DNA of 64,000 bases from Candidatus Brocadiaceae bacterium S225 (GCA_007859995.1 SMSL01000018.1:1-64000), one strand, 5' to 3'; shown: positions 25,689 to 35,086, counted from the first letter of the stretch. Numbers and translations are program-made. Notes: generated by a model from the sequence alone, not told the origin.

Positions 25689-26309
25689 TCAACCTTTTAC
25701 TCCTTCCATAAACAAGTTAAAGATATGTTCGGGGAGAAATTCGGTAATAGGTTTTTCTCTTTTCTTCGGTGAGATCAGTCTTATAAAGATGGGCTCATAG
25801 GTGAAATAGTAAAGGATCATACCTATCAAACTGAATGTTGAAAGCGTTGAGTCATGCTCCCTGAAGGTCCCTTTCTGAACGCCCTCCTTGATTATGCTAT
25901 GTACAAGGTCGAAATTCCTTGAAATATATTTCTTTACAATCATATCAATGTGTTTTGACTGGGATACAGTCTCTCTAAGAATAATCCGGTGAAGGTCCTT
26001 ATCGTGATGAAGGAAGGTAATATATACCTTTATAACATCATATATCTTCTCTTCCGGCCCTTTTCCTTGACCAACCCCTTCCTTCAGGGACTGGTAAAAA
26101 CTTTTGAAAGCATCATCAATAATATTCTGATGGAGTTCTTCCTTGGTATTGAAGTAATAATAGACCATTGCAACATTAATACCTGCTTTTCCGGCGATCT
26201 CCCTTACAGTAGTCAATTCAAAACCATGCATTGCAAACAGTACTTTGGCAGACCTGAGGATAATTTCCTTACTGTTTTTTTTGATCTCTTTACTTTTTTT
26301 ATCCGCCAC
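25689..26309 (-). CDS. TetR family transcriptional regulator
   Basis: This encodes 206 aa. Residues ~18-65 form the TetR helix-turn-helix (AKVLFAMHGFELTTVREIAGKAGINVA in two parts, ending VYYYFNTKEEL), and the remainder is a helical ligand-binding domain (LHRIILRETV, FREHDSTLSTFSLIGMI). It likely represses the doxX-adaptor-pump operon downstream on the same strand, and itself. GTG start with AAGGAG 7 bases upstream. The effector is unknown. Confidence 0.92.
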   Translation of the reverse strand: MADKKSKEIKKNSKEIILRSAKVLFAMHGFELTTVREIAGKAGINVAMVYYYFNTKEELHQNIIDDAFKSFYQSLKEGVGQGKGPEEKIYDVIKVYITFLHHDKDLHRIILRETVSQSKHIDMIVKKYISRNFDLVHSIIKEGVQKGTFREHDSTLSTFSLIGMILYYFTYEPIFIRLISPKKREKPITEFLPEHIFNLFMEGVKG

Positions 26310-26366
26310 CTTCTAACTCCTTGTACGGTTTTCAGATAATTCAGATTTTAATATTTATATTGCATT

Positions 26367-26383
26367 AACTAAACGCTTGTTTA
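26367..26383. promoter_or_regulatory. Candidate TetR operator upstream of tetR
   Basis: CTAAACGCTTGTTTAAC contains TAAAC-N4-GTTTA, an imperfect palindrome about 60 bases before the tetR start. It shares TAAAC/GTTT halves with the site at 25001-25010. The rest of the 297-base gap shows no gene. Confidence 0.35.
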
Positions 26384-26606
26384 ACCACTTTAGTCTTATT
26401 TACCTTCTCTGTCAAGCAAGTTTTTTCTGCGTTAAAATTTGTTGGTATAGCGCATAACTGTTGAATCCCGTCAAGTGTGATTGGGTGATAAGTCCATTTA
26501 AAAAAGTTAATATTTTTGTCTAGACAACGGGGAAGGGATTACACAGATAAACCTCAATAATTTATTTGAAATTTTATTCATTTTTAAATAGGAAGGTTTC
26601 CCTTTC

Positions 26607-27881
26607 TCATTTGACCACTTCGTAAACCCAGACACCTTTTTCTTTACCTTTCACGCTCACTGGTTTTATTTTTTTCGCATGAACAATTTTTTCTACCTGC
26701 TCATAAGTGCTCTGGCTGATGATTATACTGGTTCCCAATTCCTTATTAAGAGACTCAAGGCGTGAGGCAAAATTTACGGCATCACCTATAATCGTGTATT
26801 CCATCCTCTCTTTAGAACCAATGTTTCCCACAACAACTCGTCCGGTGTTTATACCAATACCAATTCTTAACTCTTCCCTATCTCTTTCCACTTGCTTTAG
26901 ATTGAATTTTTCCAATCTTTTCATCATTTCCAGAGCGGTCATTACCGCTCTTTCAGCATCATTGCTATGACGTATCGGAGCCCCAAAGATGACCAGAATG
27001 CCATCACCTATAAACTTGTTCAAAGTCCCTCCATTCCTGGAGATCACTTCTACCATCTCAGAAAAGTAATCGTTAAGAAGGTTTACTACTTCGTTTGGAT
27101 GTAACCTTTCGGCAATGCCGGTAAAATTTCTAATGTCTGAGAAAAGGATCGTAACTTCCCTTTCCTCTCCACCTAGCTTTAAATCCCTTCTTAGAACATC
27201 TTCCACTACCTCTCCAGTGGCATAACGTCCAAATATGCTTTTGATAAACTTTTTTTCCTCCTGTTCTTTGATGGCCTGAATAACCAACTCTTTTGATCGA
27301 TGACCGATATAGCCGGAAACCAGGGCGGTTCCGCCTACAAGCGACGCCTTGAAAAGAGTATGCATGACCCCTCCTATAATAATGAGGTAGCCGCTATAAA
27401 TATCATAAAATCCCAGTCCAAAGACGACTAAAATGCTGACTATGGCACAATAGAGAGATATCTTGAAATCAAAGCGGAGTCCGCTGAGAGCGTTGAGTAA
27501 AAATATGATAAAAAAAGGTGGCGCCTCTAATAATCCGGTAAAAACATATGGTTTGCCCATTCGAGACACCCCTACAAGTATTACAACTACATAGACTAAA
27601 TCCAATGAAGTATGAATGTATTTACCCATGGACTGATGTTCTTGCTTTGCAAAACTATGCCGTAATAGAAAGCTAAAGAGCAAATAGAAAAGAGAAGTCG
27701 GCGCAATCACCAAAAAGGTTTCATGCGCCGGTTCTCCTATCCATAGACGTGAGATCGTCATCATCGCGACCATTAAGACTAATATCATCATTCGAGCAAA
27801 GTAAATCTTTTTCTCATTCTTTATCTCTTCTCTGAGGATGATATCGGCTATTGTTTGTGAAATATCTGAATTCGTATTCAT
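26607..27881 (-). CDS. Membrane-bound class III adenylate cyclase
   Basis: This encodes 424 aa. The first ~200 residues hold about six membrane helices without a recognisable soluble sensor domain. The catalytic domain (~230-424) has the metal aspartates in [10 protein letters not shown] and [11 protein letters not shown], the substrate Lys in LNKFIGDG, Asp in [13 protein letters not shown] and the Arg of that segment. The Lys/Asp pair indicates ATP as substrate, so cAMP is the expected product. A second cyclase of this class lies at 47918. It is divergent from the plus-strand genes that follow; the 340-base gap is AT-rich and holds nothing I can identify. Confidence 0.9.
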   Translation of the reverse strand: MNTNSDISQTIADIILREEIKNEKKIYFARMMILVLMVAMMTISRLWIGEPAHETFLVIAPTSLFYLLFSFLLRHSFAKQEHQSMGKYIHTSLDLVYVVVILVGVSRMGKPYVFTGLLEAPPFFIIFLLNALSGLRFDFKISLYCAIVSILVVFGLGFYDIYSGYLIIIGGVMHTLFKASLVGGTALVSGYIGHRSKELVIQAIKEQEEKKFIKSIFGRYATGEVVEDVLRRDLKLGGEEREVTILFSDIRNFTGIAERLHPNEVVNLLNDYFSEMVEVISRNGGTLNKFIGDGILVIFGAPIRHSNDAERAVMTALEMMKRLEKFNLKQVERDREELRIGIGINTGRVVVGNIGSKERMEYTIIGDAVNFASRLESLNKELGTSIIISQSTYEQVEKIVHAKKIKPVSVKGKEKGVWVYEVVK

Positions 27882-28224
27882 TTTATTTACTTATTTGCAG
27901 ACGAAAAGAGTAGCTAATATTAAATATTTTTGCAAACTCATAATTCATGAACAAATCGGTATTCATCAATTCCTGTTTTTGATTCAAAAAAATGCAACCA
28001 AAATGTTTCCACTTATAGCTTTTATGTTTCCTGGCGCTATCTCTTTTTATATTAAACTGTTAGGCTTTTTTAATAACAAAAAAATGAAACAAAAAGGTTG
28101 CAGTACTATTTTGATGCTCGGCGTTCATTTAATTATTTCAAAAACTTATCTCCATGAACAGAAAACACTTATGAGTAATGTGTGCTTTGTTAATCTTTAT
28201 AGGCATATTGATTGCTAAAGTTAG

Positions 28225-28467
28225 TTGGATAAGAATAACGGTTTTCCAGATATTAAGGCTACGAAAATGCCAGGTATGGATGGGGTTGAGTTGTTAGAGC
28301 AGATACAAAAAGTACATTGTCCGTGTAATAATATTGTAATTATTACTGCTTACACGTGTGAGGTTCTGGCAATGACAGCAATCGGTAAGGGTGCAAGGAG
28401 GGTAATCAGGAAACCGTTCTGTATGGAAGATATTACGTTGTGTCTTAACGAAATAATTGATTTTTGA
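28225..28467 (+). pseudogene. Response-regulator receiver domain fragment
   Basis: The 80-codon frame reads PDIKATKMPGMDGVELLEQIQ, then IVIITAYTCEVLAMTAIGKGARRVIRKPF: the second half of a CheY-like receiver with switch Thr and Lys. The first beta-alpha units with the acidic pair are absent, and the segment where PDLVLLDIKMPG is expected reads PDIKATKMPG, so the phosphoacceptor Asp is missing. It is most likely a decayed regulator lying before the sensor gene. Confidence 0.65.
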
Positions 28468-28526
28468 ACTCTGGCAAGAAATAATGCATCTGCCATAGAA
28501 ATTTTTATCCTGGAAGAGGTGTGAAT

Positions 28527-30005
28527 GTGAAAAGGTTATTGAAAGAAAGCATAGTCATCATTACTGTTACCCTGATATTTTTTGCCTTATTTCCACTTAT
28601 CTTATTTAGAGTTGTGGCATTTCCACATGCAAAAAGTGAGTTGAAACAGCATGTTAAAACAAATCTGGAGGAGACACTGCTTAAACAGAAAAATCTTCTT
28701 ACCTTTTTTCTGGAGGAGAGAAGATCACATGCGCGCTCTATTTCTGACTCTATTCGAAGTACCGAATTGATCTACGACAACAAAGATTTCGTGAGCATTA
28801 TAAAGGGAGGAAACGAGCATGAGTATTTAAGATTAAAGACTCAACTGGAATGTGCAAAGACAGATTATGATTATAAAGGTATATTTGTGTGTGATGCTAC
28901 CGGTAAAATACACATGACTACTACAGATGAAAAATCATTTATGAATATTGATATCGAGAAGGAAGACATCTTTAAAAATGTCAGGGAAACTCTGTATGAT
29001 GGAAAATCATATATCTCCAGTATTACTCACTTCTCTATCAATAATATCCAGAGGCATATGCCTTCTCAGCAATACATTCCATGGCAGAGCGTACCGAACG
29101 CACCGAATATCATTACAGCCAGAGGACAACATGCCGAAGCGCCGTCTCTTTTTATTTCGTACCCTATCAAGAAAAAGGATCATCGGGTTGCCGGGGCTGT
29201 CATACTCTGGATGGACATGTCAAAGCTGAATGATGTAATGAAGAACTTTGCTTTAGGTAAGACGGGAGAAACCTATCTGGTAAATAAAGACGGTATCATG
29301 GTTACAGAATCACGGTTTTCCCGTCATCATATGAAAGGTACGGGTAATACCTGCAGAACGTGTCACGTCGTCGAAGACCCTGATATAAATATGCTGACCA
29401 AAGGGGTAGAGGCGTGTGTAACAAAAAAGAGAACCGGTAACAACCTCGACGGATATCATGACTATGGTGGGATTAACGTTGTCGGTGCCTGGTCATGGCT
29501 GAAAGATCTGGATATGGGGCTCATGGTGGAATTAGATGTGGATGAGGCATTTGTTACGGTAAATAATATTAATACCATGATAAAGTCTCTCATGTTCGTA
29601 ATTATTATCCCTGCAATAGTTATCGCCTCATTGATTCACAGAAAGATAAGCCTTGGTTACATGATAAAAAATATGGCACTTCCCAAGAAAACCTTAATTG
29701 GCGCAGCGGTTATTGTAACGGTAGGATCCCTGATAGCTATCCTGGACGGATATCAATTAAATAAACAGCTTGGTTACGGCAGAGAACAACAGTACAAGGT
29801 ACCCAATCCTTTCAGTGTATTTGGAGAAATCGGTGCAATTAATACAGGAAAAGGGGAACGCTTTATCGAGGAGAATATTCAAGAGTTCAAGAAGGAGTAT
29901 CGTAAATTGAAATCTGAAATTATTCCTCAACCGGAGAATAGAGAAGAAGCGTTTGTAAAAAGAGAGGATTTCCATCTAGAAAAACAATTAACAATGTGGG
30001 ATTAA
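28527..30005 (+). CDS. Heme-binding double-Cache membrane sensor without an output domain
   Basis: This encodes ~492 aa: a membrane helix (residues ~9-30), a large periplasmic Cache-type sensor domain (~35-345, with YKGIFVCDATGKIHMTT and GKTGETYLVNKDGIMVTESR), then two more helices (~347-367, ~388-408) and an ~85-residue tail. A CRTCH heme c motif (Cys ~276) lies within the Cache domain. No HAMP, kinase, cyclase or chemotaxis domain follows. GTG 28527 has GGAAGAGG 8 bases upstream; GTG 28521 is also in frame. Cache proteins bind small ligands; heme suggests NO, nitrite or redox sensing. It leads the NarK/TDT genes. Confidence 0.8.
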   Translation: MKRLLKESIVIITVTLIFFALFPLILFRVVAFPHAKSELKQHVKTNLEETLLKQKNLLTFFLEERRSHARSISDSIRSTELIYDNKDFVSIIKGGNEHEYLRLKTQLECAKTDYDYKGIFVCDATGKIHMTTTDEKSFMNIDIEKEDIFKNVRETLYDGKSYISSITHFSINNIQRHMPSQQYIPWQSVPNAPNIITARGQHAEAPSLFISYPIKKKDHRVAGAVILWMDMSKLNDVMKNFALGKTGETYLVNKDGIMVTESRFSRHHMKGTGNTCRTCHVVEDPDINMLTKGVEACVTKKRTGNNLDGYHDYGGINVVGAWSWLKDLDMGLMVELDVDEAFVTVNNINTMIKSLMFVIIIPAIVIASLIHRKISLGYMIKNMALPKKTLIGAAVIVTVGSLIAILDGYQLNKQLGYGREQQYKVPNPFSVFGEIGAINTGKGERFIEENIQEFKKEYRKLKSEIIPQPENREEAFVKREDFHLEKQLTMWD

Positions 30006-30090
30006 TGTTTTTAAGGAATGATGTGAGGTGTGGTTATGTTTGTCAGTACTCTATTTTTAGAACACTATTGTATTATGAAAGGAATTATTC

Positions 30091-30495
30091 ATGGACAATG
30101 CAACTTTGTCAACAAAGAAAGAAGTAAAAAAACAGGATGCGAAACCTGAAATTGCAGTAAAAGGGACAAAGAAGGGGTGGTTTGAATATGAGTCATCATA
30201 TGATGGTGTCATTTTGAATATTGATCTTGAAGGCGCAAGGCTTCTCGGTTTCGCATCTCCCAATGATGCAATTGGGAGAAAGATTAATGAACTGTATGCA
30301 CATCCATATGATCATGAGAAGACATTGTCCATGCTGGTAAGAGATGGAACGGTAAATGAATTTTTTACTCTGATGAAAGGAAAAGACGACAGATTATTTT
30401 ATATAAAACAAGACAGTAAGATTATTGTTGATGATCATTATTACAATTTACCCGCAAAGGTGCAGTCCAGTTTCGAATTTTCTCAGTCCATATAG
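30091..30495 (+). CDS. Small soluble PAS-like domain protein
   Basis: This encodes 134 aa. After a Lys-rich 30-residue lead, residues ~30-125 look like a PAS fold (GWFEYESSYDGVILNIDLEGARLLGF in pieces, NDAIGRKINELYAHPYD, GTVNEFFTLMKGKDDRLFYI). No enzymatic or DNA-binding domain is attached. It sits between the heme-Cache sensor and narK, so it might be the cytoplasmic partner of the sensor. The ribosome site AAAGGAA is 8 bases before ATG. PAS assignment is by pattern; the ligand is unknown. Confidence 0.65.
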   Translation: MDNATLSTKKEVKKQDAKPEIAVKGTKKGWFEYESSYDGVILNIDLEGARLLGFASPNDAIGRKINELYAHPYDHEKTLSMLVRDGTVNEFFTLMKGKDDRLFYIKQDSKIIVDDHYYNLPAKVQSSFEFSQSI

Positions 30496-30568
30496 CATTT
30501 CAAAACTATGATTACTCTGAATATTTTTTTACCTTATTATATTATAGATTACAGGAGATAATTGTCTT

Positions 30569-31858
30569 ATGAATAACTCTGCAAATACATTACAGGGAAA
30601 CACAAGGGTGCTGATACTTGCTACGTTAGCTTTTGCCGTGTGCTTTGCCGGTTGGTCCCTGTTTGGCCCTTTAGCTGTATATATGAAGGCGGAATTCAAT
30701 CTGTCTTCATCGGCAGTCGGGTTGTTGCTTGCGACGCCGGTTTTACTCGGTTCGATTATCAGGATACCTATTGGTATTTTGACAGATAAATATGGAGGAA
30801 GAAAGGTTTTCAGTCTGCTGATGTTATTTACCTTTTTCCCAATGTTCTTTGCAGGTTTTGCACATAGTTACCTGCTCTTGCTGGTATGCGGGTTCTTCTT
30901 TGGTGTGGCCGGAGCATCCTTTGCGGTTGGTGTTCCGCAGGTGTCGCAATGGTATCCCAAAGAAAAACAGGGATTGGCACTGGGAATTTTTGGTGTGGGA
31001 AATGTAGGTACTGCTTTCGCGGTCTTTGGAGCGCCTTTTATCGCGGAATCGGTAGGATGGAACAAGACGTTTATCTATTATTCTTTTCCTTTGCTTTTTA
31101 TGGCCGTCGCTTACTGGTTCTTTGCTGTTGATGCACCGAAGCCTGAGAATGTAAAGCCTCAAACACTCAACGATAAACTTAAGGTATATAAATCTTCTCA
31201 TTTAATTTGGGTTTTCTCTCTTTTCTATTTTATGACCTTCGGTTTTTTTGTCTGTTTCGCGTTGATGCTGCCTACGTATCTCAGAGATACGTTTGATATT
31301 TCACCGATAAAAGCAGGTACATTAACTTCAATCTTTGTATTTCTCGCAACTTTTATGAGGATATTAGGCGGATATCTGGGGGATATCTTTTCAGGAAGAA
31401 ATCTTTTAACACTTCTTACCCTTTCACTCATTGGTGTGCTCTTATATCTCAACCTGAACAGCTCCCTGACGTTTGCCATTGTCGCTTTTTATTGCATGGC
31501 ATGTCTATTAGGTATCGGAAATGGTGTTGTTTTTAAGCTTGTTGCGGAATATTTTCCAGAGGACACCGGTACGGCAGGAGGTATGGTGGGAGCTGCCGGA
31601 GGGCTTGGTGGTTTCTTTCTCCCGATAATAACAGGTACAATCAAAGATTATACCAACAATAATTCATTAGGATTCATCTTCATATCTCTTGTGTGTCTGA
31701 TGTGCCTCTCTTTTATGGAAAAGAAGACATTTATAAAGACTGATAATAAAATAGCAGGGGAAGAAGATGGTTTTACAGGGGTTGGTAGTGAAATGAATGT
31801 GGAAGACGATATCGTTACAGGTATTGATGGAAAAGCGAAACCGGTAATGCAGAAATAG
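30569..31858 (+). CDS. narK: NarK-type nitrate/nitrite transporter
   Basis: This encodes 429 aa with about 12 membrane helices of the major facilitator superfamily. Diagnostic nitrate-signature regions are GIFGVGNVGTAFAVFGAP and GGMVGAAGGLGGFFLP, and the MFS loop GILTDKYGGRK is present. It would exchange nitrate and nitrite, or import nitrite, which anammox cells use as electron acceptor. The ~40-residue C-terminal tail is acidic. An AGGAGAT ribosome site precedes ATG 30569. The stop is one base from the next start, so the TDT protein is translationally coupled. Confidence 0.92.
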   Translation: MNNSANTLQGNTRVLILATLAFAVCFAGWSLFGPLAVYMKAEFNLSSSAVGLLLATPVLLGSIIRIPIGILTDKYGGRKVFSLLMLFTFFPMFFAGFAHSYLLLLVCGFFFGVAGASFAVGVPQVSQWYPKEKQGLALGIFGVGNVGTAFAVFGAPFIAESVGWNKTFIYYSFPLLFMAVAYWFFAVDAPKPENVKPQTLNDKLKVYKSSHLIWVFSLFYFMTFGFFVCFALMLPTYLRDTFDISPIKAGTLTSIFVFLATFMRILGGYLGDIFSGRNLLTLLTLSLIGVLLYLNLNSSLTFAIVAFYCMACLLGIGNGVVFKLVAEYFPEDTGTAGGMVGAAGGLGGFFLPIITGTIKDYTNNNSLGFIFISLVCLMCLSFMEKKTFIKTDNKIAGEEDGFTGVGSEMNVEDDIVTGIDGKAKPVMQK

Positions 31859-31859
31859 T

Positions 31860-34298
31860 ATGAGTATATTACATTTTACGTCATATTCGGTAAACACACG
31901 TTGGTTTATTGCGGCCATGGCTACGGTCATGATGGCGCTCAGTTCTTCGTCTTATGGCTATAACTCTGCATCTCCCTATCTTTTTATTACAGGCCTGGGA
32001 GTATTCTTTATCGTGACAGTCTTTATGATTATAAAGGCTGTCCTATATTATGAAGAACTCGTGCGGGAGTTGCTCGACCCTGAAAAGCTTCAGTACTCTT
32101 TCTCGCTTGTCGGGATTGTGAGTCTTACGGGTATCTGTGCTTCCAGGCTGTTTGGCTGGCATACCGTTGCAAATGTTTTCTGGTTTGCCGCTATCGTTCT
32201 CTGGGTATTTATCACACTGTCGTCGTTTACTATTCTGTTTCTATACCGTAAATCTGAAGACAGAAAGATCGAAGATATCCTGAACGGAGGCTGGTTCTTT
32301 GTTACGATAGGCACTCAATTTACTGCCTTGTTGAGTATTGAAGTTGCAGGACAGGTGATAGGTAATACACTGTTTATCCAGTTTTTTTCGTTTGCGCTCT
32401 GGTCAGTTGGAACATTTTTATATCTGATCTTTATGACGTTTATGATCTGTCGTTTCCTTTTCTATCCGGTCACTCATGATACAGAGCTGTCATCGTATTG
32501 GATGAACATAGGAGCCGCAGCTATTACGACAATTGTATCTGCGGCATTATATCGGCAGGTACAGATGACTGGGGGGGCGCTTGTTGATATACTTCCGTTC
32601 TTAAAAGGGTTTTCTCTGCTTTCCTGGTCTATAGGGTTATGGTGGTTACCACTTTTGATCATTCTGGCAATAAGAAAACAGATTAACGAAGGTTTGGCAA
32701 TAACGTTTACGGTGGGGTATTGGGAAATTGTGCTTGCGATAGGTTTATTTGCTGCCGGTACAAAACAATTAACCGGATTATTTGATGAATATTTCATTAG
32801 CACATTTGCTTTGTATTTTTCGATTGCCGGTGCCGCGATCTATTGTTTTGCCTCTGCCTTTACACTTGCACATCTGATAGTGATACCCGTATGGAAAACA
32901 ATTCCTTTACAGGCATTATCAATAAAATGGTACTGGCTAAGCAGAGGCACAATAAACATTTTACAACTTGCATCGTATTCGGTAAACACTCGCTGGTTTA
33001 TTGTAGCCATAGCTGCTGCCATGATGTCGCTCAGTTCTTCGTCTTATGGATATAATACAGCATCTCCCTATCTCCTTATTACAGGTTTGGGCGTATTCTT
33101 TACCGTGGCTGTTTTTATGAGTATAAAGGCTGTCATATACTATGAAGATCTCTTGATCGAATTGCTCGATCCTGCAAAGATGCTGTATTCTCACTCTCTT
33201 GTCGGGCTGGTAAGCCTCATGGGTATCTGCGTTTCCCGACTGTTTGGCTGGTATACCGTTGCAAATATTTTCTGGTTTGCAGCTATTGTCCTCTGGATAG
33301 GTATCACGCTGTCTTCATTTACTATTTTGTTTCTATACCATAAATCTGAAAGCAGAAAGATTGAAGATATTCTGAACGGAAGCTGGTTCTTTGTTACGAT
33401 AGGCACTCAGTTTACGGCCCTGTTGAGTATAGATGTTGCAGGACAGGTGACTGGGCATGCACTGCTAATCCAATTTTTTTCGTTTGCGTTGTGGTCTATT
33501 GGGACATTTTTGTATCTGATATTTATAACGTTCATGATCTGGAGGCTTTTATTTTATCAGGTTACACGTGATACAGAACTGTCATCGTATTGGATGAATA
33601 TCGGAGCTGCGGCGGTTACGACAATTGTATCTGCGGCATTATATCAACAGATACAGATGACTGGAGGACCGCTTGTAGAGTTACTTCCCTTCTTGAAAGG
33701 TTTTTCTCTGTTTTTCTGGTCTGTAGGATTATGGTGGTTACCGCTTCTTATCATCCTGGCAATAAGAAAACAGATAAGCAGCAGTTGGCTAATACCATTT
33801 ACAGTGGGATATTGGGAAATTGTGCTTGCGATATGTTTATTTGCGGCCGGTACAAAACAATTAACCGGCTTATTTGATGAACATTTTATTGCCACATTTG
33901 CTTTATATGTTTCCATTGCCGGTGCTGTAGTCTATTGCTTTATATCTGTCTTTACATTTGCACACGTGATAATGATACCGGTATGGAAGGCAATACCGGT
34001 ACAGGCATTGACAGTAAAATGGCATTGGTTTCATAAGGATGCAGTAAGCATTTTACAATTTGCAATATGTGCGCTTAATATCCGTTGGTTTGTTGCCTCC
34101 ATGACGACAATAACGGCACTACTCATATCTGCGCATTATGACTGCAAAGAAGTTCCAACCAGTTTAGAATCAACAACTGTCAGACATTTTTTGAGAGAGA
34201 CGATTAAGGCCGGTAATAAACATCCACAAAATAACGGGCGAGGTGTTTCTGTAATGCCGAGGGCTTTGCTCGGACAGCCCGCCAAGGTAAGACAATGA
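31860..34298 (+). CDS. Tandemly duplicated TDT/SLAC1-type anion channel-like protein
   Basis: This encodes 812 aa made of two near-identical ~364-residue membrane modules of about ten helices each, plus the start of a third. The pattern (SLVGLVSLMGICVSRLFGW, EDILNGSWFFVTIGTQFTALL, YWEIVLAICLFAAGTKQL) resembles the tellurite-resistance/dicarboxylate (TehA/Mae1/SLAC1) family, which includes nitrate-permeable anion channels. DNA copies begin at 31863, 32955 and 34047, exactly 1092 bases apart. The third stops after ~28 residues and a ~50-residue non-membrane tail follows. Direct coupling to narK suggests nitrate or nitrite transport; family placement is by pattern only. Confidence 0.78.
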   Translation: MSILHFTSYSVNTRWFIAAMATVMMALSSSSYGYNSASPYLFITGLGVFFIVTVFMIIKAVLYYEELVRELLDPEKLQYSFSLVGIVSLTGICASRLFGWHTVANVFWFAAIVLWVFITLSSFTILFLYRKSEDRKIEDILNGGWFFVTIGTQFTALLSIEVAGQVIGNTLFIQFFSFALWSVGTFLYLIFMTFMICRFLFYPVTHDTELSSYWMNIGAAAITTIVSAALYRQVQMTGGALVDILPFLKGFSLLSWSIGLWWLPLLIILAIRKQINEGLAITFTVGYWEIVLAIGLFAAGTKQLTGLFDEYFISTFALYFSIAGAAIYCFASAFTLAHLIVIPVWKTIPLQALSIKWYWLSRGTINILQLASYSVNTRWFIVAIAAAMMSLSSSSYGYNTASPYLLITGLGVFFTVAVFMSIKAVIYYEDLLIELLDPAKMLYSHSLVGLVSLMGICVSRLFGWYTVANIFWFAAIVLWIGITLSSFTILFLYHKSESRKIEDILNGSWFFVTIGTQFTALLSIDVAGQVTGHALLIQFFSFALWSIGTFLYLIFITFMIWRLLFYQVTRDTELSSYWMNIGAAAVTTIVSAALYQQIQMTGGPLVELLPFLKGFSLFFWSVGLWWLPLLIILAIRKQISSSWLIPFTVGYWEIVLAICLFAAGTKQLTGLFDEHFIATFALYVSIAGAVVYCFISVFTFAHVIMIPVWKAIPVQALTVKWHWFHKDAVSILQFAICALNIRWFVASMTTITALLISAHYDCKEVPTSLESTTVRHFLRETIKAGNKHPQNNGRGVSVMPRALLGQPAKVRQ
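31863..32954 (+). repeat. 1092-bp coding repeat, unit 1
   Basis: First full unit of the duplicated TDT-like gene. The phrase TATTCGGTAAACAC at 31884 recurs at 32976. Confidence 0.85.
32955..34046 (+). repeat. 1092-bp coding repeat, unit 2
   Basis: Second full unit, without length change relative to unit 1. Most differences are single-base substitutions, many of them silent. Confidence 0.85.
34047..34130 (+). repeat. 1092-bp coding repeat, truncated unit 3
   Basis: The first ~84 bases of a third unit (protein AVSILQFAICALNIRWFVAS, matching NILQLASYSVNTRWFIVA). The phase is exactly 1092 bases from unit 2. It is followed by unrelated coding sequence to the stop. Confidence 0.7.
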
Positions 34299-34532
34299 CT
34301 AAAAATCGATTTTGAAATCAGGATGTTCACCATCAACTATCTGTTTGCCTAAAATCATTGAGTGATCATCAGCCTCTTCTTTGGTGTCAAAAATTTCTTT
34401 ACAATAAAACGCCTTTGTTTTATAGCCATCGGAACTAAGCTTGTTGATATGAACTGAAGTCATCCATTCATCTTTATCATATGATTTTGCCGGTGCAGCA
34501 TCTAAATCGTAATCTTTATAACGTATATTCAT
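34299..34532 (-). CDS. Conserved-looking small hypothetical protein
   Basis: This encodes 77 aa, no signal peptide or membrane helix. Pattern: RYKDYDLDAAPAKSYDKDEW, then VHINKLSSDG, KAFYCKEIFDTKEEADDH and LGKQIVDGEHPDFKIDF. It resembles small beta-strand proteins found in many Gram-negatives (xxTxEEAxxxxxxxGKxIVDG), but I cannot name the family with confidence. An AAGGAT ribosome site is in place. It ends right at the stop of the TDT gene, convergent with it. Confidence 0.65.
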   Translation of the reverse strand: MNIRYKDYDLDAAPAKSYDKDEWMTSVHINKLSSDGYKTKAFYCKEIFDTKEEADDHSMILGKQIVDGEHPDFKIDF

Positions 34533-34866
34533 GATTATCCTTTTTAATAAATTTGATAATAGTTTAACAACCAGTGCATCCTACCCTATATAATACTCCT
34601 GTCAATTGAAAATGTAGATAATAGCAAGGAATAGGATCAAAGAATTTGAACAAAAAACGGCTGGGAAACAATGAACAAGCCGGAAATAAGGTTATATCTA
34701 ATCATACTATTCGTGATAGACTATACGTGTTTATATCGGATTGCATGGACGCAATCTATTTAACTGTCATCTTCTTGGACAATGAAGGTACGCCAAAGCG
34801 AGAACTTACAACGCAGCGATGTCCCACACGTAGAGGAGATAGCTGACAACAGGAAAGGAGCAAGCA

Positions 34867-34971
34867 ATGGGAGACAAGGGTGGTAAGAAAGATAAGGACA
34901 AGAGTAAGAAGCAGATAACAAAGAAACATGAACAAAAGACCAGGAAAGCGCAGGATAAGCAAACGAAATAA
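34867..34971 (+). CDS. Lys-rich micro-protein (MGDKGGKKDKDK type)
   Basis: This 34-aa frame, MGDKGGKKDKDKSKKQ onward, is almost entirely Lys, Asp, Gln and Lys/Arg. A good AAAGGAG ribosome site lies 6 bases upstream. I recall very similar short proteins in other bacterial genomes, but the function is unknown; a highly charged disordered RNA- or nucleic-acid-binding peptide is a guess. The flanking gaps (34533-34866, 34972-35297) show no other convincing gene. Confidence 0.6.
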   Translation: MGDKGGKKDKDKSKKQITKKHEQKTRKAQDKQTK

Positions 34972-35086
34972 AACCAGTAACAGTTCGAAAGAGGCGTTTG
35001 AGAAAGAGTGTTGATAAAGAATAGGGCAAGATATTGCTTCTTGCTTCTATTCTTTATTCGTGCCTTTGTTTTAATGGACAGGGGTA

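Noticed and set aside
27838-28218. 126-codon plus-strand frame before the receiver fragment
   Set aside because: AT-rich, overlaps the start of the adenylate cyclase on the other strand, and shows no domain pattern.
34646-34846. 66-codon frame upstream of the Lys-rich micro-protein
   Set aside because: Weak start, no ribosome site, no pattern resembling any protein family.
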